64,000 nt of DNA from Leptodactylus fallax (GCA_947044405.1 CAMRHE010000063.1:3937001-4001000); one strand, 5' to 3'; positions 1 to 11,277 are shown, numbered from the stretch's first letter. Notes: generated by a model from the sequence alone, not told the origin. Translations and numbers: made by a program.

Positions 1-730
1 GTGCTCCATCATGCTGGAAAAGGCATTGTTGAGCGCCAAACTGCTCTTGGACGGTTGGGAGAAGTTGCTCTTGGAGGACATTCTGGTACCATTCTTTATT
101 CATGGCTGTGTTTTTAGGCAAGACTGTGAGAGAGCCGATTCCCTTGGCTGAGAAGCAACCCCACACATGAATGGTCTCAGGATGCTTTACAGTTGGCATG
201 AGACAAGACTGGTGGTAGCGCTCACCTCTTCTTCTCCGAATAAGCTGTTTTCCAGATGTTCCAAACAATCGAAAAGGGGATTCATCAGAGAAAATGACTT
301 TCCCCCAGTCCTCAGCAGTCCACTCCCTGTACCTTTTGCAGAATATCAGTCTGTCCCTGATGTTTTTTCTGGAGAGAAGTGGCTTCTTTGCTGCCCTCCT
401 TGAGACCAGGCCTTGCTCCAAGAGTCTCCGCCTCACAGTGCGTGCAGATGCACTCACACCTGCCTGCTGCCATTCCTCAGCAAGCTCTGCACTGCTGGTA
501 GCCCGATCCCGCAGCTGAAACACTTTTAAGAGACGGTCCTGCCGCTTGCTGGTCTTTCTTGGGCGCCCTGGAGCCTTTTTGGCACCAATGGAACCTCTCT
601 CCTTGAAGTTCTTGATGATGCGATAGATTGTTGACTGAGGTGCAATCTTTCTAGCTGCAATACTCTTCCCAGTTAGGCCATTTTTGTGCAGTGCAATGAT
701 GACTGCACGTGTTTCTTTAGAGATAACCAT
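1..730 (-). CDS. Tc1-like transposase, open to window edge (partial)
   Basis: Cut-and-paste transposase of the DD34E Tc1 group, which would bind the terminal repeats and move the element in the nucleus. Reading the minus strand from the ATG at 730-728 gives 243 codons with no stop or frameshift before the window edge. The N-terminus (MVISKETRAVI) runs into a helix-turn-helix pair for terminal-repeat binding (GKSIAARKIAPQSTIYRIIK, about residues 21-40), then the GRPRKT AT-hook-like linker (about 55-60). The first catalytic Asp is D149 in FSDESPF and the second is D241 in FQHDGA, 92 residues apart as usual for Tc1. The glutamate would lie about 34 residues further, outside the window. An unbroken frame contrasts with the other two Tc1 relics here and suggests a young copy; I cannot say whether it is active. 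Confidence 0.88.
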   Translation of the reverse strand, partial: MVISKETRAVIIALHKNGLTGKSIAARKIAPQSTIYRIIKNFKERGSIGAKKAPGRPRKTSKRQDRLLKVFQLRDRATSSAELAEEWQQAGVSASARTVRRRLLEQGLVSRRAAKKPLLSRKNIRDRLIFCKRYREWTAEDWGKVIFSDESPFRLFGTSGKQLIRRRRGERYHQSCLMPTVKHPETIHVWGCFSAKGIGSLTVLPKNTAMNKEWYQNVLQEQLLPTVQEQFGAQQCLFQHDGA

Positions 731-1103
731 GGTTAACAGAAGAGAAACAATGATGGCAAGCACCAGCCTCCTTTTAAAGTGTCCAGTGGTGTCATTCTTA
801 CTTAATCATGACAGATTGATCTCCAGCCCTGTCCTCATCAACACCCACACCTGTGTTAATGGAGCAATCACTGAAACGATGTTAGGTGGTCCTTTTAAGG
901 CAGGGCTGCAATGATGATGAAATGTGTTTTGGGGGATAAAGTTCATTTTCTAGGCAAATATTGACTTTGCAAGTAATTGCTGTTAAGCTGATCACTCTTT
1001 ATAACATTCTGGAGTATATGCAAATTGCCATTAGAAAAACTGAAGCAGTAGACTTTGTAAAAATGAATATTTGTATCATTCTCAAAACTTTTGGCCATGA
1101 CTG
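1..1103 (-). mobile_element. Tc1/mariner transposon, 3' part outside window
   Basis: A Tc1-like DNA transposon on the minus strand, cut by the window start. Its outer end is the terminal inverted repeat reading, on the minus strand, TACAGTCATGGCC then AAAAGTTTTGAGAATGA; the TA target dinucleotide is at 1104-1105. About 370 bp of terminal repeat and leader separate this end from the transposase start at 730. From memory this terminus and leader belong to a Tc1 family present in nearly identical form in many fishes, lampreys and amphibians. The other end, the third catalytic residue and the target duplication lie outside the window. Confidence 0.9.
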
Positions 1104-1515
1104 TAGTCTGACTAGACTCATGCTTGGCCCAAGGTACTGTATTCCTGGTTCAACTCATCTGACTACGCACAAATTTTTCCATGGTGCTGCATACCCGATA
1201 GTTACTGACAAGTTACCGCCTAACTATGTCCCCAAAAATCCTGTCTCTTCATAGTACTCTCCCCGATACTTTTTAAGTAATTTTATATGTTGTCGTTACC
1301 CATTGTAACCGCACTCCAATTATGTCTGACTCTACTCCGATAAAGGTCTGTCGGAGGACCAGAAGAACGGACCGCTAAAAGACACCAACAGACTCATGAA
1401 AGTAGAGTATCCGTTCTTCTGAAATCTGGTGATTTCAGTTAAAAAGAACAGACATTCGACAACAATTTTAGACGGATCTGTGCTGGACGGACACTCAACG
1501 CAGATGTGAGCCCAG
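1104..1515. repeat. Flank plus a partial copy of the 'GGACCAGAACAACGG' MITE family
   Basis: After the Tc1 end comes about 230 bp with no recognised feature. From about 1335 to 1515 there are diverged pieces of the dispersed MITE family marked by CGGAGGACCAGAA, ACGGACACTCAACG and a terminal GCAGATGTGAGCCCAGCC. Better copies lie at 52178-52418, 60892-61133 and 63668-63920. No coding potential. Confidence 0.5.
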
Positions 1516-1733
1516 CCTTAAGCTTCATTCAGATCATGTTTTTAACATCTATTTCTGTGTTTTTTTTAGACGGACACAAAAACATACCAGACCATAATTT
1601 TGTGTCCGTCTAAAAAAATCATCAGAAACAAATCTGTTCATTTTTAACATTGATCTCTGTGTAAATGATTGGCCTCCACTTGAATTTTTTGTTTGCTAAA
1701 CGGATGTAAAAAACATGGTCTGAATGGAGCCTT
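1516..1733. repeat. MITE with terminal inverted repeats and perfect internal hairpin
   Basis: The two ends are imperfect inverted repeats of about 33 bp: CATTCAGATCATGTTTTT near the left end and AAAAAACATGGTCTGAATG at the right. The middle contains a perfect 21-bp inverted repeat, 1561-1581 against 1598-1618, around a 16-nt loop. The stem core is AGACGGACACAAAA. No reading frame. The superfamily is unassigned because no clear target duplication is visible. Confidence 0.6.
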
Positions 1734-1795
1734 AGACTGCTACTGGCCCTAAGTGAAGGGTCTGGTTTGGTATGTTCCATGAGACAAGACTCTTA

Positions 1796-2012
1796 GAGTA
1801 TGTTCACACAGAGGATTTTGTGGTGGAACCTACCATGCAAAACCTGCCATAGAAATCTTCCTACCATCAGCAGAAAGATTTCCTACTCCCTTTCACGTCA
1901 ATGAGAGTTTTGGGCAGAATCCAACCCAAGATCGGGCCAAACACCTGCCTGATCTTTTTCTGCATTCCATTGAAATGAATGAGGAAAATTTTGCCGTGTG
2001 AACTTACCCTTA
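1796..2012. repeat. MITE ('GTTCACAC' inverted-terminal family)
   Basis: The left end reads GTATGTTCACACAGAGGATT and the right end CCGTGTGAACTTACCCTTAC, which are approximate reverse complements. This matches a small non-coding DNA transposon of about 215 bp. Similar termini recur near 59190-59490. Confidence 0.55.
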
Positions 2013-3526
2013 CAGTAATGATGAAAGGGAGTAGAAGATGAGACAAGCCAAACAAACAGGGAATAGACCATACTTGCCAACATTTAGATAAAGGAGTGCA
2101 CACTGTGAAAATGTTTGGGCAAAGCCATGCCCCCTATGGGCGTGACTATGTCCCTTCTGTGTATCGACTTTCCCCCATTTTTGTGATGGACACAGAATGA
2201 GCTGCCTATGTCCCTTTTCGGACATGACTGGCACATAATCTACCCAAGTCACATATACAGTAAGGTGACTGCTAGTCCAGAGGCCCAGGAGATCGCCCAT
2301 TTTCAGGAACCTCCCGTAACTTCTGAGAGAGTGGACAAGTATCATATAGACCCTGGCAATGGTAGCTGCCCCCGTCAACTCCTGTTCCAGATGGCTGAAC
2401 AGAGGGCACTCTACTTGTAAACCATACACAAGGCAAAACACAACATGGGTGGTGGATCAGCTTATTTTCTTTAGGGGTCCTCAAACTAAATAATGTAGAA
2501 AACTACCCAAATACCTAAGCCATCCATGTAAGAGTAGCTAAACTCAGTACTGAGGTAGAAGAAAATGCTAGTGGAATCTTCTTGGTATACACTTATATCA
2601 GATAACACGTTTCGGCTCAGTTCTAGGACCTTCATCAGGTATGGAATAGCTGTAGATAGCAACTCCATTAGCTCCTGAATGGTCCTGAACCTGCAGAATT
2701 ATCAAGAGATTTTCCAAGAGCTTAAATTCCGTTTTATGGCCCAAATGCCTCAAAATAAACATTGTTTTACAGTGAGTGCGGAGCTTCTGAACACCTACAG
2801 ACAGTAAAATAGCCGGCATAGGGAAAGAGACATTTTTATTTCCAAAATATTTGACAAAATGTATTCCTGCCTACTCTATTGATATATAGGAAAGCCATCT
2901 CACCAGTTTAGAGCGGTTGACGTTATGTTTGTCCCTACTGTTCGAGCCCCTGCGCTGTTCTGTTCAATGGCCGCTAAGTGTGTTTTAATGACACGTTTTG
3001 TGAGATCACAGACAACACCAGTGAATTATAGAGTCTTACTGCCTGAAGTGTTTGTGTACAAGTCTCAGCAGGCTCGGGGTTACAGAAAATACAAGGTGAA
3101 CATATTTCATTAATCAAGACACCAAGATGCCAAAGTAAGATGTTTTCTCTGCCATCTACGGGTATCCCCATCTGTCACCTGCTGGGCCTTGGCATCTGGG
3201 AACTACAAACCTGTCACTTTGTTGGAACAAAACATAACATCAGACCTTAACATGTCGACTTAATATATGTACGTCGATGAAATGCGGCGCGGGCTCCCTG
3301 TGCTGTGAGCGTCTGTGTAGCGAGGGAATGAGAAGAAGTAATAGGTGGCATTTTCCATCTGTAGATGTGCTGCCTTCTGTCTCCAGCTCTCTGAGGTTTG
3401 ATGGATGAACATGGAGATAAAGACCTTAGACATCTTATATTCCTATGTAAAGGGTATCAAATCATGATATGGTGAGTTACGTGATTATCCTGTTAGTACA
3501 CCATGGAAAATACACATACAAATAGT
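2013..3526. other. Intergenic, no gene seen; weak hammerhead-like motif
   Basis: No supported gene. On the minus strand near 2610-2638 there is CTGATGA, about 18 nt, then GAAAC, the spacing of a hammerhead ribozyme core, but the intervening segment forms only a poor stem. Short frames here have no recognisable domain. The rest looks like old, unclassified repeat and unique sequence. Confidence 0.4.
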
Positions 3527-3906
3527 TTAAAGGGTTTTTCTGGGCTAGAAATATTGATGCCTATCCTAAAGATAGGTCATCAATACCAGATTGGTGCAGG
3601 TCTGACACCCAGAAACTAGCTGTTACACAGAGAATGGAGCAGGAAGCAGACAGCTCCGTTCTCCGTGTAGTGGCTAGATCAGGTACTGCAGATCAGCTCC
3701 TATTCATTTGAATAGGAGATAAGCTGCAGCCTGCAGGGACTCAGTTCCACCACTAAACAGAGAACAGCGCTGTCTGCTTCCTACTCTATGTATCAGCTAC
3801 TGAGAACAACTGATCGATGCGGGTGGAGGGTGTCAGACACCTCACAGATCTGATCTTAGTGATCTATCTTTAGCATCAATATTCTTAGCCTGGGTAACTC
3901 CTTTAA
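3527..3906. repeat. TTAA-flanked MITE (Kolobok/piggyBac-like), 380 bp
   Basis: The element is bounded by TTAA at 3527-3530 and at 3903-3906. The left terminus is TTAAAGGGTTTTTCTGGG and the right terminus, read inward, is TTAAAGGAGTTACCCAGG. Inside is the motif pair CCTATCCTAAAGATAGG plus GATCAGCTCC and GATCTGATCTTAGTGATC segments that recur in copies near 20.8, 53.3, 55.9, 56.9 and 58.5 kb. TTAA duplication with AGGG termini fits Kolobok-type non-autonomous elements; piggyBac also duplicates TTAA. Confidence 0.65.
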
Positions 3907-5389
3907 CTTTTACAGTAACAGGTATGTAGCATCCTGCTACATTTCCATCTTTAGTTTAAGGCACTTTATAGCACTATTCATAATGATATTCTTTATGCAA
4001 GAGTAGAATGCAAGAACTACAGTGAAGGCTGACACATAGGCAGACATAGCAGTAGGAATATTATTATCTGGAGGTCAAGGTAAGGCAGCATAGCAACGCT
4101 ATATACAGAGTACTATGCTATGTATTACAAACTAAGAGCACTAAGGCCCCATGCACATAAGCTTAGTTGTGTGTGGGTCCATTGAAAATAGCCACACAGA
4201 TGGCATCCACGTAAAGTTCATGTTTTCAATAGAATAGATGGACTGAGTCACAAAAACGGACAGGTATAATATCCTCCTTGTGGCCTCGACAGTTCAATGT
4301 CCCTCCATGTGGCCCATACATAATATAATGCCCCCTCATTGTGGCCCCCACAGTAAAATGCACAAAAAAGTGATATTCTGGTCACTACAACACTGCCAGG
4401 AGCAGAGACAGGGGCTGAATGGTGAAGCAGGGAGCGGAAATCCAGGATTGTCCTGCTGCATTCAGGATAGCTGCAAAACCAAGCACCCCTGCCGATCAGC
4501 TATTTGAAGAGGTCACAGTGATCAGGTAAGAGCTGCTCCCTCTTCTCAGGCCAGGGACCCCTTTAACATTCATGTTCAGCCAAGTCACACATCAGAATTG
4601 AACATAAAAACACGTCCGGCGTCTGATACGGTATAAAGTCACGACTAGATCCATGGCTGTGGAAGGGTTAAAGTTGACTAGCAGTCTTCAGATGTAAATT
4701 TGATGCAGAGTTTAGGGTGTCGGCCATGACTACATTATATCCCGCTCCCCATCTGTACCACTTAAAGCGCTTTCTTTCCTCTCGCAGTGATTGCATAAAA
4801 AATATTTAATACCTCAAATGTGAGGCGAGACAGAATTACAAGTATCACGTCCACAGGCCTGTAAGTGGGACATACTGCAATTCCCAGTTATTCATGTTGA
4901 TTTATAAACTAGTTTATAGGAACTGACAGACACTTCTAGCCCCGGCAAAAAAAATGTCTGTTCTCGACTTCAGTGTTTATCAAGAGGAAGAAAAGCCCTA
5001 GAGGAGCATCTCGGAAGGAAATCTGCTAAAGCAAATGCAGCGTTCAAGACATGTGGCTCTGCGCTCAGCCAGGGGTGATAGAGCGGGCCCAATACATGTC
5101 CTCATAGGGGAGAGGTTAATGGGCTGTCACCTTCTAGGAAGCCCCTGCATGTCCCGTACACAATAAGGATTACTGAATAGTCAATCTACCTTCCCTTCAC
5201 CTACTGACTAATACTACTGATCCATGTTTTTGGCCCTTAGATGAATCCACCAACAAATATATTAGGGCCCTTTAGCAGGGTTGGGGTTCAAACAGGTTCT
5301 GTGGGGGAACAGGAAGAAGGGGGGGGTTGAAGCAGTAGTGCAAATTTTATGGGAGGTGGGAAGGACGGCATTGTGAAAATTTTATGTCC
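3907..5389. other. Intergenic, no gene seen; old repeat fragments
   Basis: About 4140-4270 has the start of a 'GGCCCCATGCACATAAG' MITE relic. About 4265-4360 has a few degenerate units of the GTGGCCCC/ATACATAATATAATG type that are tandemly expanded at 5.4 and 15.1 kb. The stretch 4620-5250 shows no feature I can name. Confidence 0.35.
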
Positions 5390-5866
5390 CATCAGTGTCC
5401 CCGATACAATATAATGGCCCCATCTCTGCCGCCACACAATATAATGGCACCCATCAATGGCCCCTATACAATATAATGGCCCCATTACAGTCCCCCCGTA
5501 CTGTGGCCTCCATCAGTGGCCCTCATACTGTATAATGGCCCCATCACTGCCCCCACACAATATAATGGCCCCATTACAGTCCCCCATACTGTGGCCTCCA
5601 TCAGTGGCCCTCATACTGTATAATGGCCCCATCACTGCCCCCACACAATATAATGGCCCCATTACAGTCCCCCATACTGTGGCCTCCATCAGTGGCCCTC
5701 ATACTGTATAATGGCCCCATCACTGCCCCCACACAATATAATGGCCCCATTACAGTCCCCCATACTGTGGCCTCCATCAGTGGCCCTCATACTGTATAAT
5801 GGCCCCATCACTGCCCCCATACAATATAATGGCACCAATCAATAGCCCCCATACAATATAATGGCC
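5390..5866. repeat. Minisatellite, 88-bp higher-order unit of about 30-bp subunits
   Basis: Tandem array built on the motif CAATATAATGGCCCC and its variants. From about 5488 to 5850 three subunits combine into an 88-bp unit repeated about four times with almost no change (ACTGTGGCCTCCATCAGTGG recurs at 88-bp steps). The outer copies are more diverged. The unit lacks stops in some frames, so apparent frames are artefacts. Confidence 0.85.
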
Positions 5867-6429
5867 CCACTTTTTCACACACCCCCAACCTAAGAAACGC
5901 TGCGGAGAACGCAGAACAAAGAGTTTTAAAAAATACAGCATGTTAATTTTACCTTTAAAAACTATATGTTTTTTCCAATAGATTTATATCTGGGAAGGTA
6001 AAAATGCAAAAAGCAGTGGAAAACCAGTGAAAAATGCAAGCATTTTTGGTATTGTGTTTTCTACTGTGTTTTCTTCAGCAGCATTTCCCTATGTGACATT
6101 TGTCTACAGGAGTTGTCCAGGAATAGGATGTGGCTGTTTTTTCCAAAAACAGCGCCACACCTGTTCACAGGTTGTGTATGGTACTGAAGCTTAGCCCAGT
6201 GTCGGACTGAGATATCTAGGGTCCACCAGTGGAATTGATTCTAGGTGCCCAGCCTACTACTTCTGGCGTATAAGCCATAAAAAAAAAAAAGTCACGCCAC
6301 TTTCGTGGCCCCATCAGATTTATCATTATTCATGTCACGGTATAAAGTCCCCTTTTCTGGCCCACACACACAGTATAACGCCCCCCTTTGAACTGATTTG
6401 CAGGGCTCCTGGCTGTCCTAAGGCCATCG
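5867..6429. other. Old MITE relics, including a hAT-like 'GTGTCGGACTG' start
   Basis: About 5880-6110 resembles a decayed palindromic MITE (ACGCTGCGGAGAACGCAG at one side, GCAGCATTTCCC at the other). At 6198 the motif CAGTGTCGGACTGAG with CTAGGGTCCACCAGTGG resembles the end of a hAT-type element common in fish and frogs, followed by decayed GGCCCC/AGTATAACGCCCCC units. No gene. Confidence 0.4.
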
Positions 6430-7080
6430 CTCTAGCTATAGTAGTATTTCTGTACAGTATGGCAACATTACGTATGTGCACTATATGTACTATATGTTGC
6501 ATTAGTTATGTGTACAGTATGGCAGCATATGCATAAATGTATAGTGCCACTATGTGTACTATATCATGGCATTAGTTTTATGTAAAATATGGCAGCACAT
6601 ACATACACTGTACGGTGACATTATTTATGTGTACAATATGGTGGTATTAGTTTTCTGTAAAGTATGACAGTACCTGCATACACTCTGTGGTAACATTATT
6701 TACGCATACTGTATGGTGACATTAGTTTTGTGTGCAGTATGGCAGTACATGCATACACTATATGGTGACATTATTTATGTGTTCTATATGGTGGCATTAG
6801 TTAAGTATGACTGTACCTGCATACACACTATGGTAACATTATTTATGTGTACTTTATGGTGGAATTAGTTTTGTGTACAGTATGGCAGTACATGCATACA
6901 CTGCATGGTGACATTTTTTATATGTACTATATAATGGCATTAGTTTTCTGTACAGTATGGCAGTACATGCGTAGACTGTATAGCAACATTATTTACATGT
7001 ACTATATGGTGGCATTAGTTTTGTGTACAATATGGCAGTTTATGTGTAGACTGTATGGAGACATTATGTATTCAGCATGG
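6430..7080. repeat. Minisatellite with unit of about 75 bp, AT-rich
   Basis: About eight diverged copies of a unit carrying GTACAGTATGGCAGTACATG, then a TATGGTGACATTATTTATGTG block and GGTGGCATTAGTTTTGTG. Copies differ by 15-25 % by eye and by small indels, so the array is older than those at 28 and 46 kb. A 100-codon open frame over 6847-7149 is repeat translation (recurrent YMVALVLCT-type segments), not a gene. Confidence 0.8.
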
Positions 7081-9035
7081 ATTATGCCCATAGAGTGTAT
7101 ATTCATTTACTTGTATATGTGTGCTGCGTATGCAAAACCATTCTGGTGACACCCCCACCAACCACCACAAAATCTTGCATACACCCTGATTGTCCTTATT
7201 ACATCCTCTGACTATCAAGTTTTTACTATGAAGAAACATAATTATTATATGTTCTATGCTATGTATTGAGCTACGTAACTATAGTTGACTTATTACATAT
7301 TATCAACACTGGATCTGGAGAATATACCGTATATACAAATCTAACTCTCCCGTGGGTTGTCTTAAAGGCACAGTGTGCAGATCATCAGTCAGGGAGTGCT
7401 GCCATTTTGCACTTTTTGATTTAACATCCAGAACAGTCAATTTTCTTAAGCGCTCGCGTGTCATCCACGTCTTAAAGTCTTTGTAAGAAATGATCTTGGA
7501 GTGCGATAGAAGTAAGTGCTCGGATTCCTTCTGCATCACATACCAGTTAAACAACTCGGTTTCCTAGCAGGGGAGCACTTATGGTAAAGTTCGTGTCGGG
7601 CGACTGGAATGTTAATTTCTGTGGTACTTGGGCTACGAGAATTCATGATCACTGGGAGAAATGTGAAGGTAGCAACAGATTTTAGCGGAAACTAGATGTG
7701 CCAAGATGCGCCACATTTATGCCAATGTCTAGTTTTAACCACAATAGCAAACCTGAGCCATTGTGTCAACTACTTAACTATATCGACTGTATGTATGAAA
7801 AACAGAAATTCTAACATTGTTTATTGCCTCAATTTTTAGTGCTTAGAGTTCACCATGCGATATATGAGATTCTAACTTACTACAGGTACAGTGATACCAA
7901 ATTTTTAAAGTTTTTTTTTATGTTTTTCTACTTTTTCTCCATAAAAACACTTTATTTTTGAAAATTATTTGTTTCTTTTTCTGCCGGTAAAGACCCATAA
8001 CATAGTTTTAATTCACAAAGTTACATAAAGGCGAAGTAATGTGTTCATTTCATTGTACAGGTCATTACAAACTCAATAATACCAAATGATTAGTTTTGTG
8101 AGGTTATTTAACCTAAATAAAAGACTTTGTATGTGGAAAAATATATATTTTTGTTAATAGTTCAATCACTTCTCTTTTTTTCTTTCTAAAATTTTGGCAC
8201 ATTTTTATAGCGTAAGCTGATAAGAGGTGTAAAGTTAGACAAGACCGTCTAATAATGTAACAGAATTATCAAACAGGATTAGACACTGTGATAAAACTGG
8301 TGCAGTTTAAGACTGTCTAGTCTATGTTTGCACTGTCAAAGACTTAGACAAGTGTTTCCATTGCTTTCCATGGTATCAATATGACAGGGCCTAATACAGT
8401 ATGTGGATATCCATACATGGTAGCCTGGAGGCCTTAGTTAGTCACCTGACTACCACTGTAACCCCTCGGCACCCCAAGATTGCATTATCAGAGGGCCGAT
8501 AAAAGCGAGCCCATTGAACATGGCATCTAAGGGGTCAAACACCTAGACTATGTGTTATATCTTATCTTGGCTATTAGAGAGTGGTGTCAGCTGTATTATA
8601 CACCACAAGCAATATGTGGGCGCAGGCGCTGTGCTGCTGCTATCACTGCAGGATAGTATGAATGCGGGTATTAACTTACTTTTGTGTCATGGCATGCTAT
8701 TAAGGGCAAGAAGGGGTTAAAGTACAACTCATACCTCAAAACAAGCCCTAATACCACGAAATTACCAGAAAAGTGAAAACGTCTGACTCTTGAGACAAAC
8801 AAAAAAAAAAATCACTGTGTCCTTCAGGTCAAAATAGTTGTCGTTTAAGGCTGCCGGTCCACTTTATAGTGCATAGAGCTATGTACTTCTGACTCCGTGC
8901 AGTGTATAGTACAGAAAATGGATGCACCCATGAACAGCTGATCCATTGCAGAGGTTTGCTGTCAACCCCCCCCCCCCCCCACCAGATATTTATGGCCTAT
9001 CCCAAACAAAAACCCTGGAATCCCCTATAACAGAT
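7081..9035. other. Intergenic, AT-rich, no gene seen apart from the weak 7303-7554 candidate
   Basis: The part from 7780 to 8300 is T-rich and A-rich with no repeat I can classify. A run of 15 C at 8966-8980 is a simple repeat. About 8830-9030 has fragments of the TTAA MITE family (CAGCTGATCCATTGCAGAGG). No RNA gene recognised. Confidence 0.4.
7303..7554 (-). other. Unrecognised open segment, weak exon candidate
   Basis: The minus strand is open for about 84 codons, beginning just after an in-frame TAG that is part of a CCCCTGCTAG sequence resembling a splice acceptor. The translation is mixed and hydrophilic (for example KDFKTWMTRERLRKL), unlike the low-complexity frames elsewhere in the window. 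There is no ATG at its start, no recognised domain, and it runs to a stop rather than a clear donor. It could be a decayed transposon gene, a stray exon or chance. I do not assign a function. Confidence 0.15.
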
Positions 9036-9786
9036 TTAAAGCGTAACATTTCGGACAGATTTTAATTTTCTGGCAGTATTTGTGTCAGTATTACATTTTG
9101 TAATATACTTTATTAACAATTTTTGGTTCCTTTCTGTGAAATCCTGCATTTTTTTCACTCTTTCCCTTGCTTCTCTATTGAGAACTGTCCCTGCTTCTTA
9201 TTGTGTATGGAGTACAGGCTGTGTGAACTGAAGAGAAAATGGGGAGGGAGTGGGTCGCTTCAAAGGGCTATATCTCAGGTATTATAAATCATAGAAACTT
9301 GCTTTTGGTGTCATATGAAAGAGGAAATTTTCTTTTTTTATGCCACTAAGGATCCAGTTCTACCTATATGATTTACAGAGCGATCACTGGTTGAAAACAG
9401 TTGGGATTTGGATATGTATTTGCAGCTGCAGCTATACATATCCCAATCCCGACTGTGTTTTTAACCAGTTATATATCTGTAAATCTCCCTGTGAATCTCG
9501 TTTTTCATATGACACCAAAATCAAGTTTCTATGTTTTATGATGCCTGAGATATAGCCAGTTGAATTGACCCTCCCCTCATTTGCTCTTCACTTCACACAG
9601 CCCTTTACTCTATACACAATGAGAAGCATGGACAGCTCTCAATAGAGAAGCAAGGGAAAGAACAAAAAATGCAGGATTTCACAGAAAGGAGGCAAAATGT
9701 AGTAATAAAGTATATTACAAAATTTATGAATGACACAAAAGCTGCCAGAAAAATCAAAGGTTACCCAAAGGTTTAGTTACATTTTA
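9036..9786. repeat. Foldback palindrome, about 750 bp
   Basis: The left half is matched by the reverse complement of the right half over nearly its whole length, roughly 80-85 % by eye. Landmarks are TTTTCTGGCAG (left) with CTGCCAGAAAAA (right), TTTGTAATATACTTTATTA on both arms, GAAATCCTGCATTTTTT on both, TTGCTTCTCTATTGAGA on both, and TTTTGGTGTCATATGAAA on both. The centre is at about 9426, where ATATGTAT and ATACATAT flank CAGCTGCAG, so there is almost no spacer. Termini share a GTAAC motif. It is a non-coding foldback transposon; a transcript through it would form a very long hairpin. Confidence 0.85.
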
Positions 9787-10408
9787 TACGTGGACATCTT
9801 ATAACTCTCTTGTAGCTTTAAGATTCAAGACGCTAAAAAACCCATCTAATTAAATAAGAACTGTGCAGAGGTGGATTTAAGTAAATGCTGGCTCTCGCCC
9901 AGAGGCTGTCATGGTAGTTAAAACTTTTCTTAAAGGCTTAGTTTGCTAGTGCATTGTGACATTTCACCATCTGTCATCGGTGCTCTCGCTTAATTATGTC
10001 TGTACCAATTTCTCTTCTCCAGCTATTTATTTGCACCATCTACAATGCAAATAACCTATTACTGTTAGTTAATGATGCATAAAATGGGACAAGCCACTAA
10101 CCTCGCCGTATCAAGATCTGAAATGACTTGAAAAATCAACATCTACTGTTATTTAAAGAACACGGAGTTGCTCTTACAATAAATCTTTCTGGGCATGTAT
10201 ACATTTTCCAATGGGATTCATGACAACAGGCTGCTCTACATAAGAAGACACCCCCTCTATAATCACAGCTTTATGTCAGCTCCTAAAGATGTCTTCTTAT
10301 GCCAGTGTATGTACAAAAAAGTGACGGTTTACCTCCTTAGTTAAGCAGAATTTGGTGGATGAACCTAGATGGCCATATATAGTGTCCCTGCCCAAGACAG
10401 GCTAGCTA
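9787..10408. other. Intergenic, no feature recognised
   Basis: Mixed-composition sequence with no clear repeat, frame or RNA gene. It may contain unique sequence, since none of the window's repeat families appear in it. Confidence 0.35.
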
Positions 10409-10700
10409 CTAGGGATGGCACAACCTCACAAGATTCATTTTGTGAATATTCACGAGGTTTATCTGTCTTTTTAGGTTTGGTCCGTATTAGAAGGGCTATT
10501 ATTATAGTCTGGGGTCTCTTCAGACCCCAGAGTATAATAAGCAGAGGCCCAAGGGAGGTGCGGAACATAATAAACAGCTATACTCACCTCTCCTGGGCTC
10601 CCCCCAAGCATCTGAAGCTCCCTCCAGGTACTCTTCGGTTGTCTTACGGCCTCCCAGAAAGGCCCGAAGAGGCAGGAAGACAATAGGATATTACAGTGTT
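10409..10700. repeat. Relic related to the 31.7-kb hAT-type MITE, with strong hairpin
   Basis: Contains an 18-nt inverted repeat with one mismatch at 10500-10517 and 10522-10539 around a CTTC loop (stem core CTGGGGTCT / AGACCCCAG), followed by GGAGGTGCGGAACATAATAA and TATACTCACCTCTCCTGGG. The same order of motifs occurs inside the MITE at 31657-32205, so this is a decayed member. The termini are not intact. Confidence 0.55.
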
Positions 10701-11277
10701 TATTTGATGTAGTCCATTTATTACGGTGTTTATTGGATATGTAGTCCATGTTTCACTGAACAATGTATTGCCATCATAATACAATGTGTTGACTGTTGTG
10801 CCTTCTTGCAGGTGCATTGTGTAAGGCAGAACTGTAGTTGCACCCACCGAAGGATTTACTTTGGCCCAACCCATGGTATAACTCTATACTGGCTGCGGCA
10901 TGATGCTTACGTTGTGCCAGAACAAATGCACTCTACTGTATATAAGAGTAACCTTCTCCTCTTTGGGGGTAGTGTGGAGAGTCCATCCGATCAGTTTAGT
11001 CCACGTCATCTCAGGAAGCAGGTACCATGACACAAGATGCTGTAAGCCTAGTACATGAGTGTGGAATGTAAGGACAAGTAGCAGAGGCACAAACATAGTC
11101 GACGCCTGAAAGTTACTGGTAGCAGAGCTATAACAGAAGCCCAAATGATACAGGTAGCAAAGATACAAACATGGCAGAAGGACTACACGTCTACACATGA
11201 ATATCAGCAGAAAGATATGTCCACATGGTAACACATGATATGTTCACATGGCATAAGCCCAAATGCCAATCATACAG
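10701..11277. other. Intergenic, unclassified repeat-like sequence
   Basis: No terminal repeats or protein domains seen. The tail from about 11060 already contains diverged GCAGAAGG/ACAAACATGGCAG motifs that become a regular array from 11278. Confidence 0.35.
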
